The notes under the pieces: generated by a model
Told to the model about the DNA's origin: nothing
Databases searched by the model: none
Seen by the model: the letters and a program-made list of their open reading frames with translations, nothing else
Position numbers and translations under genes: made by a program
Shown here: one piece after another, positions 24,914 through 34,074 of the stretch
How the letters are laid out: each line of letters opens with the position of its first letter
How positions within the stretch are numbered: the stretch's first letter is position 1
Assembly: GCA_900539655.1 (NCBI GenBank)
Contig: UQCR01000049.1
Coordinates: 1 to 45,824, forward strand
Length of the DNA stretch: 45,824 nt
Source of the DNA: an uncultured Robinsoniella sp.
Lineage (GTDB): Bacteria > Bacillota > Clostridia > Lachnospirales > Lachnospiraceae
Direction: 5' to 3'

Positions 24914-27246
24914 AATTTGTACCCGTGTCTTTCTTTTTCAATCAGTCCAATAATATGCTCAAAATCCATCGTACCATAAGTTTTCGACAGGTAATCCAGG
25001 TTTAGAAGCGCCTGTGCATTTACCAGCCCGTTACAGGTATCATTATCATCGCCTTTATTTTTTGCCGCCGCACCGGAGAAGCCTTTATACTCAGTATCTG
25101 CCAGCCACAACGACGTCATATAGCCTTCACATTGGATACCAGGCATTGCATAACCATACATATTCTGCGGCATAGACAAACCATGCTGCATTCCTCTGGT
25201 CACGATTCCGGCCAGCCTTGCCAACTCGCTATCCCGGCAGTATTCTGCTATACGCAGCAACTCCGGAATGAACTCTACAAACTCACAATCCACATAGCTG
25301 CCTCCCGGTATCACATCACAACATGCCCAACCGGTAGTCTTAAAGCCATGCTGTCCCAGCAGCGTGTCCCGGTCAAAGGGGATATCCCACAGATAAGTCC
25401 AGCTCGCCAATATCCGCGCGGCATCTCTTGCGCCTGAAAGAAGCTTTATATCACCGGTCTGCTCATACACCAACAGCATAGTCCGCATTGCAAACATTAC
25501 ACCTACCGCATCAATCTTGACCGATTTGCAGTGGGTCGTATCGTTTAGTCCGCCTATATAACGAACATCCTTCACATAGTATTCGTACACAAACTCTGCC
25601 GCACGTACCCCTGCCGCTAAATATTTTTCTTCGCCGGTGAACCGATATAGTTCTATAAGAATCTGTGCCGGAAAGATCGCGCCCGATCCCTGCTCTGCGG
25701 CTGTTTTTCCAAACCATTGCGGCGGGTTTGTCAACGGTATGCCATCCATCGTATAGCCACGGTTCCAAGAACCATTCTCATTCTGGATCTCTAACAGCTT
25801 ATCGCAGAATTTTATTACGGCTGCAAGCCAGTCGGGATGATCTGTACCATCTTCCTTTTCTACAAGATAACAGCGCATCAGATAATGCATCGTGTCTACC
25901 ATTGACCGGCAATAATTTCCTTTTACTTTGCGCAGTTCTTCTGCCACAGGCATTAATGAACTCACAATCTGATTCCCCAGATAGCCTTCCAGTTCCTCCC
26001 TGTCATCAGAATATTGAAAAGGAAACAGAATACCTGTCCACCAGTATACATATTCTTCTTTATCCACATTATATATTCCGTTTGGCAAACCAGAATCGTC
26101 GATGCAGTTCTTTATAAAATAATCAATCGTCTTAAGTGCCTGTTCTCTGTATGTGATATCCTGATTGTCCTTAGCGGCTGTCAGCATATCCAGACTTAAA
26201 AGTGTCTGCTGTCCGCAAAAACCGTATTCCAGCAAATTTTGTGCACCGTATTCCTGGCGCGGCGAAAAATGAACAAAGTATCCTGCCGGGCTGCCCTTCT
26301 TATCAGGAAACTCACGAAAACTGTTATGTATCATTTGTCTTCTGTAATGGCGGGCTTCTTCCAGGGTAAATGGAAGCTCGACTGATGGATTCAGAATCCT
26401 GTTCATCTGAAACTGTGTCGTTTTCCATGACGCTTCCGTCAGATCGGCTGCTTTATCTATTTTCAACAGATAGGTCATGCCAAACTTTACTCCACTTGTT
26501 ATCTTTTTATAGGCTGACCATTCAGAACCATCCACATTTAAGCAGAAAGAACTGCGCTCGTAAAACGGATAGTCACATCTTAGAATAATTTCCTTTGCAT
26601 GATACTCCGAAGGTGCAAGCCCCAGCGAACCAATGTCGGTATCATGGATAAAATGCCGCGCCCTTATCTGGTCTCTGGTAATCGTCTCATCTTTCTGAGG
26701 AAGATCACCACGGATCAGCGAAATGAAACGTTTGCTGTTACGGCAGAATGCCATTACTGACAGTGAAGGATTTCTGTCATCCTTGTAATCCTGGTTAAAT
26801 GTTCCAAGATAATCATCTATCCCATCATCATCTGTATCATTCTTATTATACAGAGCGCCCGGAATGATAAACTGATAATCATCCAGTGTATCCGCTTTAT
26901 CATCCCTGCATCGAAATTCAGTCGTTAGCCGGATGCCAGTTTCCTTTACGCACTTTATACAACTGACATTTCTATCTAAACGGATGAAATCCGCCTCCTC
27001 TCTCCATACGTCCGAGATCTCATATCGGTTACCATGCAGATCTTCTGCCTGAATGACTGCATTGTATCCGTTTCCGGAATCATTATAACTATCATAACGA
27101 AGCTTTCTTTTTGCGCCTTCCAGATTCTGAAGAACAACCGGAAAATCAAGAAATATGTCCATATTCCTGCCTTCCTTTACCCTTTCATCTCTAATCGCTA
27201 CCGAATACTTTTCCTGCTGTCCGACAAACTTTATTCTCCTACTCAT
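24910..27246 (-). CDS. Large protein of unassigned family, probably carbohydrate-active (paralogue B)
   Basis: 778 aa, closely related over its whole length to the protein at 20953-23298. Shared blocks include TGIRLTTE, DDYQFIIPG, YNKNDTDDDGIDDYLGTF, CLNVDGS.WSAYKK, CDVIPG.SYVDC and FSGAAAKNKGDDNDTCNG. The EF-hand-like DxDxDG loop is kept (D137, D139, D141). No signal peptide. The ATG at 27246 follows AAGGGGATAG, 3 nt after the permease stop. The GH43 gene follows with ATGA overlap. The two copies look like a duplication that has diverged, perhaps to act on different linkages; that is inference. Confidence 0.8.
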   Translation of the reverse strand: MSRRIKFVGQQEKYSVAIRDERVKEGRNMDIFLDFPVVLQNLEGAKRKLRYDSYNDSGNGYNAVIQAEDLHGNRYEISDVWREEADFIRLDRNVSCIKCVKETGIRLTTEFRCRDDKADTLDDYQFIIPGALYNKNDTDDDGIDDYLGTFNQDYKDDRNPSLSVMAFCRNSKRFISLIRGDLPQKDETITRDQIRARHFIHDTDIGSLGLAPSEYHAKEIILRCDYPFYERSSFCLNVDGSEWSAYKKITSGVKFGMTYLLKIDKAADLTEASWKTTQFQMNRILNPSVELPFTLEEARHYRRQMIHNSFREFPDKKGSPAGYFVHFSPRQEYGAQNLLEYGFCGQQTLLSLDMLTAAKDNQDITYREQALKTIDYFIKNCIDDSGLPNGIYNVDKEEYVYWWTGILFPFQYSDDREELEGYLGNQIVSSLMPVAEELRKVKGNYCRSMVDTMHYLMRCYLVEKEDGTDHPDWLAAVIKFCDKLLEIQNENGSWNRGYTMDGIPLTNPPQWFGKTAAEQGSGAIFPAQILIELYRFTGEEKYLAAGVRAAEFVYEYYVKDVRYIGGLNDTTHCKSVKIDAVGVMFAMRTMLLVYEQTGDIKLLSGARDAARILASWTYLWDIPFDRDTLLGQHGFKTTGWACCDVIPGGSYVDCEFVEFIPELLRIAEYCRDSELARLAGIVTRGMQHGLSMPQNMYGYAMPGIQCEGYMTSLWLADTEYKGFSGAAAKNKGDDNDTCNGLVNAQALLNLDYLSKTYGTMDFEHIIGLIEKERHGYKL

Positions 27247-27249
27247 CGA

Positions 27250-28239
27250 CTATCCCCTTTTCCTGATATGCAACCGCTTGTTGCTTTTTAGTGTATCCAG
27301 ATATACTGCCAGTAATATCAACAGACCTTTTACAATAATCTGCCAATAAGATGTAACATGCAGCATATTCAAACCATTGTTCATGAAACCAAGAATCAAA
27401 ACACCGATCATGACGCCGCCTGCGGTACCAAGTCCTCCGATGAAGCTGACTCCGCCAAGTACTGCCGCTGCAATCGCATTACCTTCATATCCTGCTCCTG
27501 AAGTAGGTTGAGCCGAATAAACCCTGGAAGCCAGCATAATACCTGCTATAGCACTCATCACACCGGTAAAAACAAAGACCATCGTAGTAATAAATTTGAC
27601 CTTTATACCCGCATAGACCGCTGCACTTTTATTGCCGCCAATCGCATACATCCCTCTGCCAAACTTCGTCCGGTTCAGCAGCATGCTGAGCAAAACCAGA
27701 CAGATGACAATTACAATAGCCAGGATCGGTATCGGACCGATATATCCTGTACCGATAGCGCTGAACTTTTCGTCGTAGCACATGATTGATTTTCCATTTG
27801 TCATGAGGTAAGCTGCGCCCCTGAAACACTGTTGAGTAGCAAGTGTAATGATAAAGCTGGGTATTGTCGTAAATGTTGCCAAAAGACCGTTAATCCCTCC
27901 GCAGGCAGCTCCGAATACCAGCGTAATAATCACCGCTGCTTCTGTTGGCATTCCTCCTTCAATTAACGTAACACAAACACATCCGCTAAGTGCCAGCACG
28001 CTGCCAACCGATAAATCAATACATCCGATAATCAACACCAGCGCCATACCAAACGCAAGAACGGAATCAACACTGATCTGCCGCGTGACGGACAAAATAT
28101 TATCCGTCGTAAGAAAAGTCGTAGTAAATATCGATAATGCCAGGATGATTAAGAACAACGCAACCAGTATCATAGAATTTCGCTTTAAAAATTTCTCCAG
28201 ACTTCTCTTCCCTGATATTATATTATTAGTAGCTTTCAT
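27250..28239 (-). CDS. Ribose-type sugar ABC transporter permease
   Basis: 329 aa RbsC-class permease with about eight to ten membrane segments. It has the family motifs GCIDLSVGSVLALSG, ALGGNKSAAVYAGI-like (YAIGGNKSAAVYAGI) and AAAVLGGVSFIGGLGTAGG. The start was set at 28239 (MKATNN) because AGGAGG lies 8 nt upstream; the frame is open to 28260. The gene overlaps the ATPase gene upstream by 14 nt. It imports the sugar handled by the enzymes downstream. Confidence 0.92.
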   Translation of the reverse strand: MKATNNIISGKRSLEKFLKRNSMILVALFLIILALSIFTTTFLTTDNILSVTRQISVDSVLAFGMALVLIIGCIDLSVGSVLALSGCVCVTLIEGGMPTEAAVIITLVFGAACGGINGLLATFTTIPSFIITLATQQCFRGAAYLMTNGKSIMCYDEKFSAIGTGYIGPIPILAIVIVICLVLLSMLLNRTKFGRGMYAIGGNKSAAVYAGIKVKFITTMVFVFTGVMSAIAGIMLASRVYSAQPTSGAGYEGNAIAAAVLGGVSFIGGLGTAGGVMIGVLILGFMNNGLNMLHVTSYWQIIVKGLLILLAVYLDTLKSNKRLHIRKRG

Positions 28240-29743
28240 GTTCATATCCTCCTGTCGCATAGTGCATGATCAATTCTTGCGTCACAGTTTCCTTTTGGGG
28301 TTCAAATATTTTAACCATCCTACCCTCACACATTACAGCAATTCTGGAACTCATGTTCATCACCTCCGGTAATTCTGAAGAGATTAATATTACTGCCACA
28401 CCTTCTTCCGCTATCTTGCAGATCAGGTGATAAATGTCGGACTTCGCTCCTACATCCACCCCTCTGGTCGGCTCATCCAGAATCAGAATCCTCGGAGTTG
28501 CTGCCAGCCATTTTGAAATCACTACTTTTTGCTGGTTCCCACCGCTAAGTTCAACCGCCAGCTGGTCGGTATCCGTCATTTTGATTTCCAGTTGATTTAT
28601 ATATTGTGTCAGTATCTCTTGTTCTTTTGTTTTATCTATCCTTATTCCTTTTATAAACTGATCCATCACGGTCAACGTCATGTTAAAGGATATCGAATTA
28701 TCCAAAATCAGACCATTTGCTTTTCGATCCTCCGGAATCAGCCCAATTCTTTTTTTAATGGCATCCCGTGGTGATTTTACTGTGCAGAGCTGTCCGTCCA
28801 GATACATCGCTCCGGATAAGATTTCATCCAATCCAAATATGGCATTTACTAACTCTGTCCGCCCAGCTCCCATCAAACCTGTGATACCAAAGATTTCACC
28901 TTCTGCCAGAGTAAAGCTGATATCTTCTACTTTTTCTGTAGTTAAATTCTCTATCCGCAGTACCTCCGAACCTGCCTTTACTTTGTAATCAGGATAGTAA
29001 TCCTCGATCTTATGACCAACCATATTGTGAATAATCTGCTCATAACTGATTTCACTTATAGAAGCAGTAAGGATATGCCTACCATCCCGCATAATTGTTA
29101 TGCTGTCGGCAATACAACTGATCTCGTTCATCTTATGCGATATATAGATAATCGCAACGCCTTTCTGACTTAGAGTCTTTATCTGCTGAAACAGAAATTC
29201 CACTTCCCGATCGGTTAACGATGAGGTTGGTTCGTCCATGACAATGATACCTGCATTGGTGGAAAGTGCTTTCGCAATTTCCACCAGCTGCTGCTGTGAA
29301 ATACTAAGTTCCCTGACTATGGTATCCGGGCTGAGTTTATCCAGCCCGACCCGCTCCAGAATCGCAGATGCTTCCCGAAACATTTTTCGAAAATCAACGA
29401 ATCCAGACTTATTCTTAAATTCACGTCCCAAAAAAATATTTTCCCCAACCGTCATATCCTGAACCAGAACAATCTCCTGATGGATGATGGAAACACCGTG
29501 CTGTTTTGCATCCTGTACAGAACCGTTATTCAGCCTTTTATCATCAATAACAACCTCGCCTGAATCACAGTCATAAATCCCTCCAAGGATCTTCATCAAC
29601 GTTGATTTCCCCGCACCATTCTCTCCTGCCAGTGCCCTCACTTCTCCTCGGTGCAAATTAAAATCCACATCATGCAATACCTCTACACCACCAAAGCTCT
29701 TACTAATCCCCTTCATCTTCAAGATATAATCTTCACTCATCAT
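28226..29743 (-). CDS. Ribose/xylose-type sugar ABC transporter ATP-binding protein
   Basis: 505 aa with two fused ATPase modules, the RbsA/XylG/MglA design. Module 1 has GENGAGKSTLMKIL, LSISQQQLVEIAKAL and VMDEPTSSLT; module 2 has GLMGAGRTELVNAIFG, LSGGNQQKVVISKWL and ILDEPTRGVDVG. It powers the importer formed with the permease and binding protein. The start was set at 29743 (MMSEDY) on the basis of GAGGAG 6-7 nt upstream; the frame is open to 29812, overlapping the binding-protein gene. Confidence 0.92.
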   Translation of the reverse strand: MMSEDYILKMKGISKSFGGVEVLHDVDFNLHRGEVRALAGENGAGKSTLMKILGGIYDCDSGEVVIDDKRLNNGSVQDAKQHGVSIIHQEIVLVQDMTVGENIFLGREFKNKSGFVDFRKMFREASAILERVGLDKLSPDTIVRELSISQQQLVEIAKALSTNAGIIVMDEPTSSLTDREVEFLFQQIKTLSQKGVAIIYISHKMNEISCIADSITIMRDGRHILTASISEISYEQIIHNMVGHKIEDYYPDYKVKAGSEVLRIENLTTEKVEDISFTLAEGEIFGITGLMGAGRTELVNAIFGLDEILSGAMYLDGQLCTVKSPRDAIKKRIGLIPEDRKANGLILDNSISFNMTLTVMDQFIKGIRIDKTKEQEILTQYINQLEIKMTDTDQLAVELSGGNQQKVVISKWLAATPRILILDEPTRGVDVGAKSDIYHLICKIAEEGVAVILISSELPEVMNMSSRIAVMCEGRMVKIFEPQKETVTQELIMHYATGGYEHESY

Positions 29744-29768
29744 CCGTTTCTCCTCTGAAACTCTTTCC

Positions 29769-30782
29769 TTATTTAATCCCCCAGTATTCCTTATAAGTAT
29801 CAAGATTATCAATCGTACACAGACTAAATTTCATCTTCGGATCTTCTTTGCATTTCCCTGTATTCAGAACCTCCACTGCTCTGTCCGCTGCTGCTGCTGC
29901 CAGTTCTTTCATCGGATATACGGCTGTAATATCCAGGGCACCATCCTCCATATTGCGGATATCACCGGAAAGACCGTCTACATTTGCAACCAGGATATCA
30001 TCAATCTTATTTGCTGATCTTACCGCTGCGGAGATTCCGATACCACAGTTAGAGTTATTTCCGAATATAGCCGTGACTTCCGGATACTGCTGCAGCCAGT
30101 CCTCTGTCTTCTTCATTGCTTCATCCTCTGTACATACACCATCAAATACTTCCAGCACTTCAATTCCATCATTTTCTGCCATCGCAGCTTTAAAACCATC
30201 GCCTCTCTCCCGGCATACAAATGCTACATCATATGTAAGAATGCAAACCTTTCCTTTCCCATTCAACTGCTTTGCCACTTCTTTTCCAACCTCATATCCA
30301 GCGGTGTAATTATCACTTGTCACAGATCCAACCACCAGCTCCAAGAGATCATCTCCTAAAATCTGATTTACACTTAGCACCGGTATCTCAGCCTTATTGC
30401 ACAGTTCAAAAGCAGACTTAACACCAACCGAATCACATGCTTCAACGATGATTAGCTTTGCTCCCTGACTGATAAAATCTTCCACATCTTTGATTTGCTG
30501 TGCCTGGTCAAGATTTGCGTCTTTAATCACTGCCCGATAACCTTCTAACTCTACTTTTTCTTTAATTGTGTCACACATAATCGTAAGTCCTTCATTGGTA
30601 TACATAGATGTCGTAATGCCAATTAGCCCCTTTTCTCCCTGATCCAAAACCTCAGCGGCGGTACTGCTGCCCTCGCTGATTTTGCCGGTATTGCCGGTAT
30701 TGCCACCATTGCCCCCTGAACTACATGCACTTAAACTTGCCATCATACTGATACATAATAAAATACCCAGAACCTTTCTCAT
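29769..30782 (-). CDS. Sugar ABC transporter substrate-binding lipoprotein (RbsB type)
   Basis: 337 aa. A lipoprotein signal (MRKVLGILLCISMMASLSAC) and a short Gly/Asn/Ser linker precede a type I periplasmic-binding fold (LIGITTSMYTNEGLTIMCDT; VCILTYDVAFVCRERGDGF; AIFGNNSNCGIGISAAVRSA). It captures a sugar for the RbsAC-like importer. The ATG at 30782 has AAAGGAG upstream; longer reading frames run into the promoter and are excluded. First gene of the carbohydrate operon. Confidence 0.92.
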   Translation of the reverse strand: MRKVLGILLCISMMASLSACSSGGNGGNTGNTGKISEGSSTAAEVLDQGEKGLIGITTSMYTNEGLTIMCDTIKEKVELEGYRAVIKDANLDQAQQIKDVEDFISQGAKLIIVEACDSVGVKSAFELCNKAEIPVLSVNQILGDDLLELVVGSVTSDNYTAGYEVGKEVAKQLNGKGKVCILTYDVAFVCRERGDGFKAAMAENDGIEVLEVFDGVCTEDEAMKKTEDWLQQYPEVTAIFGNNSNCGIGISAAVRSANKIDDILVANVDGLSGDIRNMEDGALDITAVYPMKELAAAAADRAVEVLNTGKCKEDPKMKFSLCTIDNLDTYKEYWGIK

Positions 30783-30818
30783 ACCTTTCTCCTTTCTGTA
30801 GAACCAATAGTTTCCATT

Positions 30819-30878
30819 ACCGTGCTCGTGCACGGTTAATGTTATATTTAGAATAGCATCAATATACATAATTGTCAA
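30819..30878 (-). promoter_or_regulatory. Promoter and LacI-type operator of the carbohydrate operon
   Basis: Minus strand TTGACA (plus 30873-30878), 17-nt spacer, TATTCT (30850-30855). An inverted repeat of two 7-bp arms, ACCGTGC (30819-30825) and GCACGGT (30830-30836), lies about 14 nt downstream of the -10 box. This position suits repression by the LacI-family protein encoded at the far end of the locus. It also contains the perfect 8-bp palindrome CGTGCACG in the right part. Confidence 0.8.
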
Positions 30879-31165
30879 TAATATTTTATTTACATCTTTA
30901 TTTTTGTATATTATTACTAAATTTTATCCTTTTCAGTAAAATCTTGATATCTTGTTTAATGTCTAAAACTATGATGTTTTCCCTTTTGTCAGAAAGAACA
31001 TCTTTGTGCAAAAGTTATATAATGTATTTCGGGAATTGTATCTTTGATGATGACCTTGCGGGTACGGACTATCTCCGACAAGAATTAGACAATTTCGAAA
31101 ATGATGAGTTTGGGGGAAGAATGATTTTGTATCTTTTAAAATTTAACTATCTGTTTGCATTAAAG

Positions 31166-31213
31166 CAAAAAAAGACTTCATGCCTGTCCCCATTGGAAAC
31201 AAACATAAAGTCC
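31166..31213 (-). terminator. Intrinsic terminator after yebC
   Basis: Minus-strand RNA: GGACTTTATG (plus 31204-31213) pairs, with G-U pairs, with CATGAAGTC, followed by TTTTTTTG. It closes the HlyC/YebC transcript. The rest of the gap (30879-31165) is AT-rich; no gene could be supported there. Confidence 0.75.
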
Positions 31214-31241
31214 TATTTCGTTTTAATTTAATTCCTTAGCG

Positions 31242-31970
31242 CTATTCTTCCCAGTTATGATATACATTCTGCACATCATCATCTTCATCCAGAAGATCTA
31301 AAGTTTTCTGCAGATTCTTTACCGCAGTTTCATCTGTCAATTCCACATAATTTTGCGGGATCATGGTTACTTCTGCTTCTGCCATCTGGATGCCTTCTTT
31401 TTCCAATGCTTCACGCACATTGCTGAATTCATCAGGATCTGTGATGATCTCATAGCTGTCTTCTTCTTCCTGGAAGTCTTCAGCACCTGCATCCAGTGCA
31501 ATCATCATCAAATCATCTGCATCCATATCACATTCTTCTTTGTCAATGATGATCTGGCCTTTTTTATCAAAACTATAGGATACGCATCCCGGAGTTCCGA
31601 TACTTCCGCTTCCTTTTGTAAACGCACTTCTGACATTGGCAGCGGTACGGTTCTTGTTATCGGTAAGTGCATCCACAATAATTGCAATGCCGTTTGGTCC
31701 ATATCCTTCATAGGAAACATATTCGTAATTCACTGCATTGGCATCGCCAGCTGCTTTTTTAATGCCACGGTCTATGGTATCATTTGGCATATTATTGGCT
31801 TTCGCCTTTGCAATTACATCCCGAAGCCTGCTGTTATTATCCGGATCTGCACCGCCTTCTTTAACAGCAACAGCGATTTCCCTTCCGATAATGGTAAAAA
31901 TCTTACCTTTTGCAGCATCATTTCTTTCCTTTTTGTGTTTAATATTGGCAAATTTTGAATGTCCTGACAT
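31242..31970 (-). CDS. yebC: YebC/PmpR (TACO1) family protein
   Basis: 242 aa, usual length. The N-terminus MSGHSKFANIKHKKERNDAAKG and RGIKKAAGD, GYGPNGIAIIVDALTDNKNRT are hallmarks of the family. Members act as DNA-binding regulators or, in recent work on relatives, as ribosome factors that help translate proline stretches. The ATG at 31970 has AAAGGAG upstream. It lies 34 nt after the CNNM/CorC-type gene and is likely co-transcribed with it. Confidence 0.95.
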   Translation of the reverse strand: MSGHSKFANIKHKKERNDAAKGKIFTIIGREIAVAVKEGGADPDNNSRLRDVIAKAKANNMPNDTIDRGIKKAAGDANAVNYEYVSYEGYGPNGIAIIVDALTDNKNRTAANVRSAFTKGSGSIGTPGCVSYSFDKKGQIIIDKEECDMDADDLMMIALDAGAEDFQEEEDSYEIITDPDEFSNVREALEKEGIQMAEAEVTMIPQNYVELTDETAVKNLQKTLDLLDEDDDVQNVYHNWEE

Positions 31971-32004
31971 CTTGATTACTCCTTTTATCTTTATTTATCT
32001 TTAT

Positions 32005-33366
32005 TTATTCTTCTGTTATTTCTTCGGGAATTTCTTCCACCAGTTTCCTGACTCTTACTTTTTGTATTGTTTTATTGGCCACGTTCAGAATCTTGAAAGC
32101 ATAGCCGTTTTCTATGATTTCCGAGTCCTCCTTTTCGTCCGGAATCTTATCCAGGCGATAGATCAGATAACCATTAAGTGTTTCAAAGTCATCTGACTGA
32201 AGCTCGATATGAAGTATTTCTTCCACATCTTCCAGAGGCGTCATACCATCCATAATATAATTTCCATCCGGCTGTTCCTCGATTAATATTTCATCCAGAT
32301 CATATTCATCCAGGATATTCCCCACTATTTCTTCCAGAATATCTTCCATAGCGATTAATCCCGCTGTCTGTCCATACTCATCTGCAACGATTACCATCTG
32401 AAGCTTTTTAGACTGCATACTCTGAAATAAAAGATTGATATTTCTGGTCTCCGGTATAAATACTGCCGGGCGGATTAAGTCCGGTATGTCCTTGACTGCC
32501 CAGTTATCATATTTGTTTTTTGTATGAAAACGCATAGCATCTTTCAAATGCAGAATACCGGTAATATTATCAATATTCTCCTCAAATACCGGAAATCTGG
32601 AGTTTGTACTGTCCAGCATAAACTGCAGGCTTTCCTTGAGGGTTTTTTCTTCATTTACTGCAATAATATTTTTCCGGTGTGTCATAATATCCTGGGCTTC
32701 TTTGTCCCGGAATTCAAAAATATTTGTAATCATCTCTGCTTCGCTGGCTTCCAGGACTCCCTGTTCATGGCCTTCATTCACCATAGAGATGATTTCCTCT
32801 TCCGTTACATCATCCTGCAGCTTCTTAGGGTCAATTCCAAAAAGCCGGATAATTACATTTACAACTGAGGTAAATAAATATGTAACGGGACTAAACAGAA
32901 CGACGATTGTATGCACAAGCGCTACCTGTCCAAATGCCCATTTTCTACAATAATGAGCTCCCAGTTTTTTCGGGAGCAGTATGCCAAATGTATACAAGAG
33001 AAAAAGCATACAGACAACAGCCAGAAACATGTATAGAAACTGATAAATACCACCTGGCAGGATTTGCCCGAGACCGGTTTTATCAAGCAGCAGCTTCCAC
33101 AATGCAGATGCCGGACGCAGCAGCACACCGCCGGCCAGCATGCACAGCAGAGTTGTTGTAACCTGGATCGTGCCAATCAGCCGGTCCGGGGCCGCTTTGG
33201 CGCGCAGAAGCATCCGGGCCTTACCGCTGCCCTGTGCTTCATCCCGCTCCAATTCCCCTTCATTCAATGCCTGCACGGCAGAACCAAACCCAAACAATAC
33301 CGCATCCAGCAATATAAATATTAAAAAAACGATGAATCCTGTCGCAGGACTCCCACCACTATCCAT
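32005..33366 (-). CDS. CNNM/CorC-type protein (DUF21, CBS pair, CorC_HlyC)
   Basis: 453 aa. The DUF21 membrane domain (residues about 1-190, four hydrophobic stretches) is followed by a CBS pair (about 205-325, AQDIMTHRKNIIAVNEEKTL and VIVADEYGQTAGLIAMEDIL) and a C-terminal CorC_HlyC domain (YIMDGMTPLEDVEEILHIEL). Family members are linked to Mg2+ or Co2+ export and tolerance; older annotation calls them hemolysin C. The ATG follows AAGGAG by 11 nt. Its leader carries a Fur-like inverted repeat, hinting at metal control. Confidence 0.9.
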   Translation of the reverse strand: MDSGGSPATGFIVFLIFILLDAVLFGFGSAVQALNEGELERDEAQGSGKARMLLRAKAAPDRLIGTIQVTTTLLCMLAGGVLLRPASALWKLLLDKTGLGQILPGGIYQFLYMFLAVVCMLFLLYTFGILLPKKLGAHYCRKWAFGQVALVHTIVVLFSPVTYLFTSVVNVIIRLFGIDPKKLQDDVTEEEIISMVNEGHEQGVLEASEAEMITNIFEFRDKEAQDIMTHRKNIIAVNEEKTLKESLQFMLDSTNSRFPVFEENIDNITGILHLKDAMRFHTKNKYDNWAVKDIPDLIRPAVFIPETRNINLLFQSMQSKKLQMVIVADEYGQTAGLIAMEDILEEIVGNILDEYDLDEILIEEQPDGNYIMDGMTPLEDVEEILHIELQSDDFETLNGYLIYRLDKIPDEKEDSEIIENGYAFKILNVANKTIQKVRVRKLVEEIPEEITEE

Positions 33367-33406
33367 TTGTAAAAATACTCCTTCTTGTTGTACTGTTAAG
33401 TTTGAA

Positions 33407-33496
33407 TGAAAATCACTTTCAACGTTTAAAAGAGAATCCTTTTCAAAGTCAGCTTACCCTATTCAGGGGTATAACAATGAAACAGTTACATATCAA
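33407..33496 (-). promoter_or_regulatory. Promoter of the CNNM/CorC-yebC unit with an inverted repeat in the leader
   Basis: Minus strand TTGATA (plus 33491-33496), 17-nt spacer, TATACC (33468-33473). The leader holds CCCT-4-AGGG and the 7-1-7 inverted repeat TGAAAATCACTTTCA (33407-33421), which agrees at 11 of 14 positions with a Fur-family box (TGATAATNATTATCA). Confidence 0.6.
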
Positions 33497-33531
33497 TAGA
33501 AAATATATCATCTTCCCGGGAATTAGTCAAG

Positions 33532-33879
33532 TTATGTAGATAATTCCAGACTGATTTTAAGTGCCCGGTCTACCTGACGCAAAATTTCCATATCCAGATG
33601 ACAAACCCTGTCTTTTAAACGTTTTTTATCAATTGTACGAAGCTGTTCCAATAAAATCACCGAATCCTTTACAATTGCATATTTTCCGGCATCAATTTCC
33701 ACATGGGTCGGCAGCTTCGCCTTATTCATCTTTGATGTAATTGCAGCACAGATCACAGTTGGACTGTGCTTATTTCCAATATCGTTCTGAATAATCAGAA
33801 CCGGCCGTATTCCCCCTTGTTCGGACCCAATTACCGGCCGCAGGTCCGCATAAAAAATATCTCCGCGTTTAATAATCAC
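33532..33879 (-). CDS. MazF/PemK-type endoribonuclease toxin
   Basis: 115 aa from the GTG at 33879, which has GGAG 8 nt upstream and gives the standard N-terminus MIIKRGDIFYADLRPVIGSE. The frame is open to an ATG at 33900 that lacks a site. Conserved stretches include GGIRPVLIIQNDIGNKHSPT, AAITSKMNKAKLPTHVE and DSVILLEQLRTIDKKRL, close to B. subtilis NdoA/MazF, which cleaves single-stranded mRNA at specific sites. As in B. subtilis it follows alr, but no antitoxin gene fits in the 195-nt gap. Confidence 0.92.
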   Translation of the reverse strand: MIIKRGDIFYADLRPVIGSEQGGIRPVLIIQNDIGNKHSPTVICAAITSKMNKAKLPTHVEIDAGKYAIVKDSVILLEQLRTIDKKRLKDRVCHLDMEILRQVDRALKISLELST

Positions 33880-34029
33880 ACATTTCACACTCCGATTCAT
33901 ACGTTATGGCTTTAAAGATTAACTCTAGTATTTCCATATTCTTCATGAGTATGCATCTTTGTGTTCTTATTCCTGCAGGCTGCAATTCAAATGGACACTT
34001 TTCTGTTCATTTAACGGTTGCCGCAGGCG

Positions 34030-34062
34030 TCAAATGCTCCACAGCTTGCGCTTGGCATTTGA
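34030..34062. other. Stem-loop between alr and mazF
   Basis: TCAAATGC (34030-34037) pairs with GCATTTGA (34055-34062). Inside, the minus-strand RNA can add CA-AGC-GCAA-GCT-TG pairs closed by a GNRA-type GCAA tetraloop. No U-tract follows. The other part of the gap (33880-34029) shows nothing definite and no open frame that looks like an antitoxin. Confidence 0.5.
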
Positions 34063-34074
34063 TCTTACCGGGCG

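Noticed and set aside
30872..31231. Plus-strand open frame of about 119 codons with a plausible-looking middle segment
   Set aside because: It runs through the yebC terminator, overlaps the carbohydrate promoter, has no ribosome binding site and a low-complexity hydrophobic start. It may be a decayed remnant, but there is no support for a gene.
31353..31958. 201-codon plus-strand open frame
   Set aside because: Antisense to yebC, with Phe/Ile/Cys-rich composition and no start signals.
31985..32009. Short direct repeat of an ATCTTTATTT-like unit
   Set aside because: Two copies only, in AT-rich sequence between two genes; likely chance and not a repeat array.
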